A stretch of DNA of 64,000 nt from Neodiprion pinetum (taxonomy: Eukaryota; Arthropoda; Insecta; Hymenoptera; Diprionidae): assembly GCF_021155775.2 (NCBI RefSeq), contig NC_060235.2:18591598-18655597 (forward strand). The letters run 5' to 3'. Shown in pieces: positions 58,901 to 64,000 of the stretch. Position 1 is the first letter of the stretch. Every line of letters starts with the position of its first letter. The notes under the pieces were generated by a model. The model saw only the letters and a program-made list of their open reading frames with translations, had not been told where the DNA came from and made no database searches. A program made the position numbers and the translations under genes.

Positions 58901-61900
58901 AGTGACTAAAATCGCAAGGGTGTTTGTTAACGTCGAAAAATTTAATAGGATGTCAAAGGAAAGTCTGCGCAACTAAAATTAGAGTCACGTGAAGGTTAAT
59001 GAATTCCACGCACATTTGATTTTAGTCAAGTGGTATTCGCGGGCTGCGTTTGAATTTTTTTGAAAAATACCGCAACCATAAACCGAAGCTGCTAAGATAT
59101 CGATGCTTTATTTCAAACTGCTTGAAAATTATTAAAAATCGAGCATAGTTGTTCGATTTCGTTCAACGATGTCTCATTTTATTCAGGAGACTCTTTTACC
59201 GAAAATTCACTGCACAGTTATTTCTTATCTGTGCAAGTGTAATAATTTGATAAATATTATGTATGACCACGACTACCTGGTAGTAAAATTAATAAAACGT
59301 ATGCTACTGAATTTTATCTTTAATCTAATTTCATAACATTTATTAACTGCTCGCATTTTGAATCTGGACGAATGTTCTTCTCTGATTTTCTGTAATTCCA
59401 TAGTAAACATAATTTAGGTTAAAAAAAAAAATTAACTTTCACGTGAAATACGACAACGATTTTCATGTCATACTTTGTGGATTAGTGTTTCCTTTCTAAA
59501 TTTTTTTCGAAACATGAATTTCAATAAATAAATTTCAATTCAATTCTCCTAGATTATTAGCGTTATGCTTACACGAAATTATTCCGAGAGCTGTTTTTTC
59601 AAAACAGTTATCGTCGCGACGAAAAATAAAAACTTTCCCAATTACGACGTCAATCAAATTTTTCCTCCAAAAATTATTGAAGCTTGTATACTTCGCGATA
59701 CGAGGATTACAATTCAGTGTCTCTGTCATTCAATTATAATGATATAAAAGTTATTCAGAATTTATAATAATGCGAAAAGTTTATTTACACACTGACACAC
59801 TTGCTACGACGGATATTTTCGATTTCGTTTGGAATGGATACATTGCGGTATGGAATAACACAAACAACTATCGAATCACTCTCTGCCTGGCTGCTAACTT
59901 CTCACGATATTGAAACGGTGCTTTATTCCAGTCGCAATTGAAGTGACTTTAGTTGATGAGCGCCGCGTGTCCTGGAATTGCAAGTCACCGTAATTAGGGT
60001 GTTTCAGCATTATGCTTATGCGTGATTGAACAGTCTGGCGTCAGAAGATTGATTCGAGCGGAATTTAAAAACGTCAAAATATATAATATTTTTCATAGTT
60101 TTTTGTTTCCTTGTTCCCTTGACATTTATTTCTTCTCTGCGTATCTAGTCCGCGGTTGATATTCAATTTCGTGTCTCCACGATTCAAATAACACGATCGC
60201 GATTATAAATTCATCGCGTTGCTTGTACAAAAAATATACGTGTCTTACGATGAGTGACAAATCGCTTTGATTCTCGAACGATTACGATTTTTGCTGTTTT
60301 TTTTTTTTGCAGTGAAACTAAACATGGATCGATCGGGTCGGGTTCTCATCTCGTTTGCCGAATTTGGAGGCCTCGTTGCACGAAATTCGTCACCTAATTC
60401 GAAGGACGACTACATTTTCCGCGCAAACATGTTTTGATTGTCACCGTAGATAAATCGAGTCCGCCGAGAGACAAACTTATTCTTTTTATTGCGCAACGCT
60501 TTATTTAACAAGGAAAAACAATTTGTTTTTACGCAGGTGTTGTCATCTTTACTGGACATACTCGGTAACAGAGATACGCTTGCTCATTGACTCCTACAGA
60601 GGTCTTTGTATCAGCAATTATTTGTGACAATTAGTCTCCACGTCACGCAGCTGCAAAGTTACAGAAAGAGTTAGAAAAATGAGAAAGTTGCATAAGGTGT
60701 TGGATTATTCGTTCGGAAAAACTTCCAGTTAAATCATGATAAATTTGGCTGTGAGAACCGTTTGAATTTAAAAAACCAGTCGCATGATAAACTATTTGGT
60801 TTAACACGATGAATGATTCTGTTGCGTTACAAATATTAAATAACAGTGTCAACCGGTATTATAAGAACGACCAGTTACTTGAAATACTACGTGAAAATAT
60901 AAGCTTCTTGAAAGAATGTATATTTCGTTTTCTTCGGACAATTTTATGCGGAAGTGACAACGTTTTTGTTCATACAGTATACCATGTACCAGCACAACAT
61001 TAAATAAAACGTAGTAGATGGAAATCAGCAAGTTTCGTTTGTTTATTCTTCTCCTACATTTTTTTTTTTTTACTTTCGTGTTGTAATATCTCTCTCGCTC
61101 AATCCGTATCCACATCAAAGTCAAAAGAGGTTGTTACGTCTGATGAAAAAAGTGGATGACGATCGGTGATTTTTAGAAATCGTGTATCAGAATGTCTTCC
61201 GATTTATTTAATTTTTTCATTTCTTTCATCAATACACTCTAGAGAAATTGATTGTGAAATTTGTAATTGTGATAAAATAAAAAATAAAAACAAATTAAAA
61301 TTATAATATCAAATTTTCGACTTCAAATTACTTGGTCTCTATAGACTCTCAGAAAACATTCCTTCATCTACAGTCGCTGAGGAAAATCTTCATGTTTTCG
61401 ATGCACGTGGACTGACACGCAGCAATTTAAGAACGACGAAATCAAACCTGACCAATTTCTCACACAGCACGGAGAGAGCAGCGCGACAATTGCATCGAAA
61501 GAGTTAATTTACAATTAGTAGCATTCTCAAAGCTACAAGCTTACATAGAAAATACTTTGCAGCGTATGAAAGCTCGTTCGTGTAAGGTGTATCATCGTTA
61601 GCCGCAGGTTAGGCATATCTACCTTCGGGATAGCATACCTTGGATTTCTTGTTCCGTTTTTTACCACTATTTACTAGCCATACACGAGCGTTTTTCTTCG
61701 AGTACATTGTACCTATGTGTATCCGCTGAGAGGCAGGTACGAGGTACGTACATACATACCGATATATGTAACACGAAGGCTGAGAAACATCTCAATTACA
61801 CCGCTCGACAATGGTATATCTCATTTGATAGAATAATTAAGCGTAACAGGACTTCGCCAAAATTCACACGTCTTAATTTGATCGTTAAAAGAAGCTGGCG

Positions 61901-64000
61901 GGCGGACGGCGTCTCTCACGCGATGCTGGACTCTGCGTGCATGGAGTCGGGGACAGGCGTCATAAAACGGGCAGCTTCTCTCCGTCGCGACTACATTCCG
62001 TACGGGAATTATGAATTTTGCAATTAAATTTTACTCGCGGTGTATATCAACAGTAGATACTTCAGCGTACCTACTTCGTCCCTCTCTGTGTATGTCGGTG
62101 TTCTTTTTTTAGCGCACTCGTAACCTGTATACTGTAAAAACGAAAGCTTGCGAAGGAAGATGACCGAGTCTCGAGCAAACAAGTATATTAATCTTAATGC
62201 GCTTACGACAATTTTTGCGACCGTGGACACGTCTGTTAAAAAATTGAAAAGTTTTTTTACACGAGAGTTTAGAAGAACGGTTAACGTGTACTGGAATTTT
62301 TTGTTTTACACAGAAACGATGATGGATTGATTGTAAATCAGTTCTAGCTTCCTACCGAAACTTTCAGCATTCTGTAAATTTTGTTAAATTTCCGACCTCC
62401 AAAGATCATGCTTATCGTGCATATGAGCATCTTCCATTTTGAATCATTTGACCAATTTTTGCAATACGTAATTACCTAGAGTTATTTCTGTTTTTCCAAT
62501 GCCGTTTATTCTTGTTTGTGTTGTGCTTCCGTTTAAAATGGTAGATACGTAATACAAGTAGGTACTTTATCTTCAAATGTTTGTCAAGGTCGATTTTCTA
62601 TTCTCCGGTCATTTCGCATCCCTTTTACGTGATCGGCTGATCTTTGATAACAACCGATACGGCAACGCCTTTGATGTTTCTTTTATTGCAAAAGTGTACG
62701 GATCAGTCACGATTTCTTTGAAATCCATTACTTTTATCAAACCTCTAGACTGCCAGACACTCTTCAAGGTATCTCATCCCTATTTTCAACCGGCTGCAAT
62801 CGAGCAGCGACGTGAATAAGATTAAAAAAGCAAAAAACAAAGGAAACTGCAATAATTCTCATCAGGTTTATTGAACTTTCGTGAGAACATGTAGGGCTCC
62901 GGAGTTTCTACAGAGGTGCCGACGTGTACGGTCGGGCGTATAGTAGCCGGTAAGAATGAACATGTGCCGCGTACTCGGGGCGACTGTTCACCTGCCGTTG
63001 GAGAGAGAGAGAGAAGGATCCGGAACGGTCCGTAACACTGATGCCCTTCCACGGTAATTAAGGATCGTCAAGATACTATACGCGATTAGTAATTGATACG
63101 AATAAACGTGCAATTTTAGGGGGCAGGAGGCGGGTGAAAGGGGAACCTTGAACCGTTTAGGTTCCAGGAACCAGCAGACTGCACTCTCCCCTCTCGGTCC
63201 TCTCCTTTCCCGACTCTCTCGTGCCCGGTGCGTTGCAACGTAACGCTCTGAGAATATCCCTGGATCCTGTGTGAGCACGGGTCCAAGTGGTACACCGAGT
63301 GGAGGAGGGTCTCCCATGAAACGCAGAACTTACGTCAAGGAAACGAAGCGCGACTCTTCCTCGAGTTGTGATAATCGGCTGGACGATGACGCACGAGTCG
63401 TAAAAATAAAGTCTCTAGTCACGAGCCGTGGTCCAAGTGCCGATCCGCACTGCTGGTAGTTGACGTTGTACCTACAAGTATCCACGTGGGCTACGTGTAG
63501 CTCAAATTTGTAGCGTGAACGCAGGCCGCGGTGAAGTGGACGTCGTTGTAGACGTCTCAGCAGCACCGTAGTTACGTGTCGAGTGAACGGAAAGGAAGGA
63601 ATATCACGGGCTGAGGAAGGTTCGCAGAAGGACGGACTCTGCGGACGTGTCACGAAAGGTGCCGAGTGCCGGGCTTGTCAAAAACGCGAGGATGCACGCG
63701 AGCCCCAAGACTACTCGTGACGTATGCTCAACCTGGATTCGATCTTACTGTCGGTTTTTGCACGTTATGCTCTTGAATCCGACTCCGGCGTATCAGCTAT
63801 GATTGTGCCCAGAAGTGGTGGAGAATTCGTTGTCATGGAAGGTGGTCGACTTTTTCGAGTCTTTTCATAATCTTTGAGAACGTTTGTCATACCCCCGAGA
63901 TGAAACGAAAACGACGAATCGGTATAAACGGGTCCTTTTGGGCTTTGATGCGTTACGTGGTACGTTTCTTTTTGTTTTTGTAGCAGAAATTATTACATGT
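55978..64000. other. No recognised gene over about 8 kb
   Basis: No supported gene, RNA or mobile element. Frames of 60-109 codons occur throughout and overlap between strands. Two minor points: an 80-codon plus frame at 62577 with a good ATG and a donor-like AAG-GTATCT after 62768, and a 62-codon plus frame at 63271-63459 whose translation is charged and Ser-rich (MKRRTYVKETKRDSSSS from 63316). Neither is recognised. The last 0.9 kb is GC-richer and could be promoter-proximal. Confidence 0.45.
57191..57230. repeat. GAGAGA-rich microsatellite
   Basis: Imperfect GA repeats over 40 bases, giving a Leu/Ser-rich artefact frame on the minus strand. Confidence 0.85.

Noticed and set aside
1..64000. 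CRISPR arrays, operons or bacterial gene clusters
   Set aside because: No regularly spaced direct repeats and no bacterial-style coding density; the sequence is eukaryotic in character.
1..64000. Known conserved insect microRNAs
   Set aside because: I scanned by eye for mature sequences such as let-7, bantam, miR-1, miR-9, miR-8, miR-184 and miR-124 and found none; the hairpins present belong to MITE-like elements.

Overview
The window reads as non-coding, repeat-bearing DNA from an insect, most plausibly a hymenopteran. The reasons are the interstitial TTAGG tracts (the ancestral insect telomere unit) at 21532 and 25293, many microsatellites and homopolymer runs, patchy base composition (AT-rich DNA with CpG-rich islands), a non-LTR retrotransposon fragment and a dense set of short inverted-repeat DNA elements. 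The host assignment is inference. There is no bacterial gene organisation: apart from low-complexity sequence, the longest reading frame is 226 codons and lies in a GC-rich patch where several frames are open. I found no intact protein gene, rRNA, tRNA, recognisable microRNA or CRISPR array. The window is probably intergenic, or within very large introns.

What the sequence does support is mobile DNA. One family (called family 1 here), with termini close to TACACTGAGARAAATTT, occurs at six places: a full copy at 2087-2524; a full copy at 53677-54574 that carries a nested, 5'-truncated LINE tail; a truncated reverse copy at 55638-55977; an inverted pair of 3' ends at about 15809-16515; and a solitary 3' end at 28505-28629. 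Other inverted-repeat elements lie at 9554-10056 (8-bp flanking duplication, hAT-like), 11833-11954, 21705-22202 (two 157-bp arms), 23321-23575 (about 101-bp arms), 27333-27591, 41262-41461, 46776-47355 (G-run termini) and, less surely, 48865-49045. A pogo/Tigger-like end may be present at 42985.

Layout: 1-9.5 kb is mostly featureless, with one full family 1 copy and short palindromes. At 9.5-16.5 kb are the hAT-like element, a CpG-rich patch (12.0-12.9 kb) and the inverted family 1 pair. At 21-28.7 kb are the two strongest fold-back elements, telomere-like tracts, a few weak coding-exon candidates (24.1-25.7 kb) and another element. At 30-46 kb are microsatellites (a large TTC tract at 31971), a weak minus-strand coding candidate (37.8-38.1 kb) and a fold-back element. 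At 46.7-56 kb are the G-run element, the nested LINE insertion and the truncated reverse copy. The remainder, 56-64 kb, is essentially unannotatable by eye.

Candidate exons are included with low confidence because each has an open frame plus a splice or start signal, but none was recognised as a known protein.
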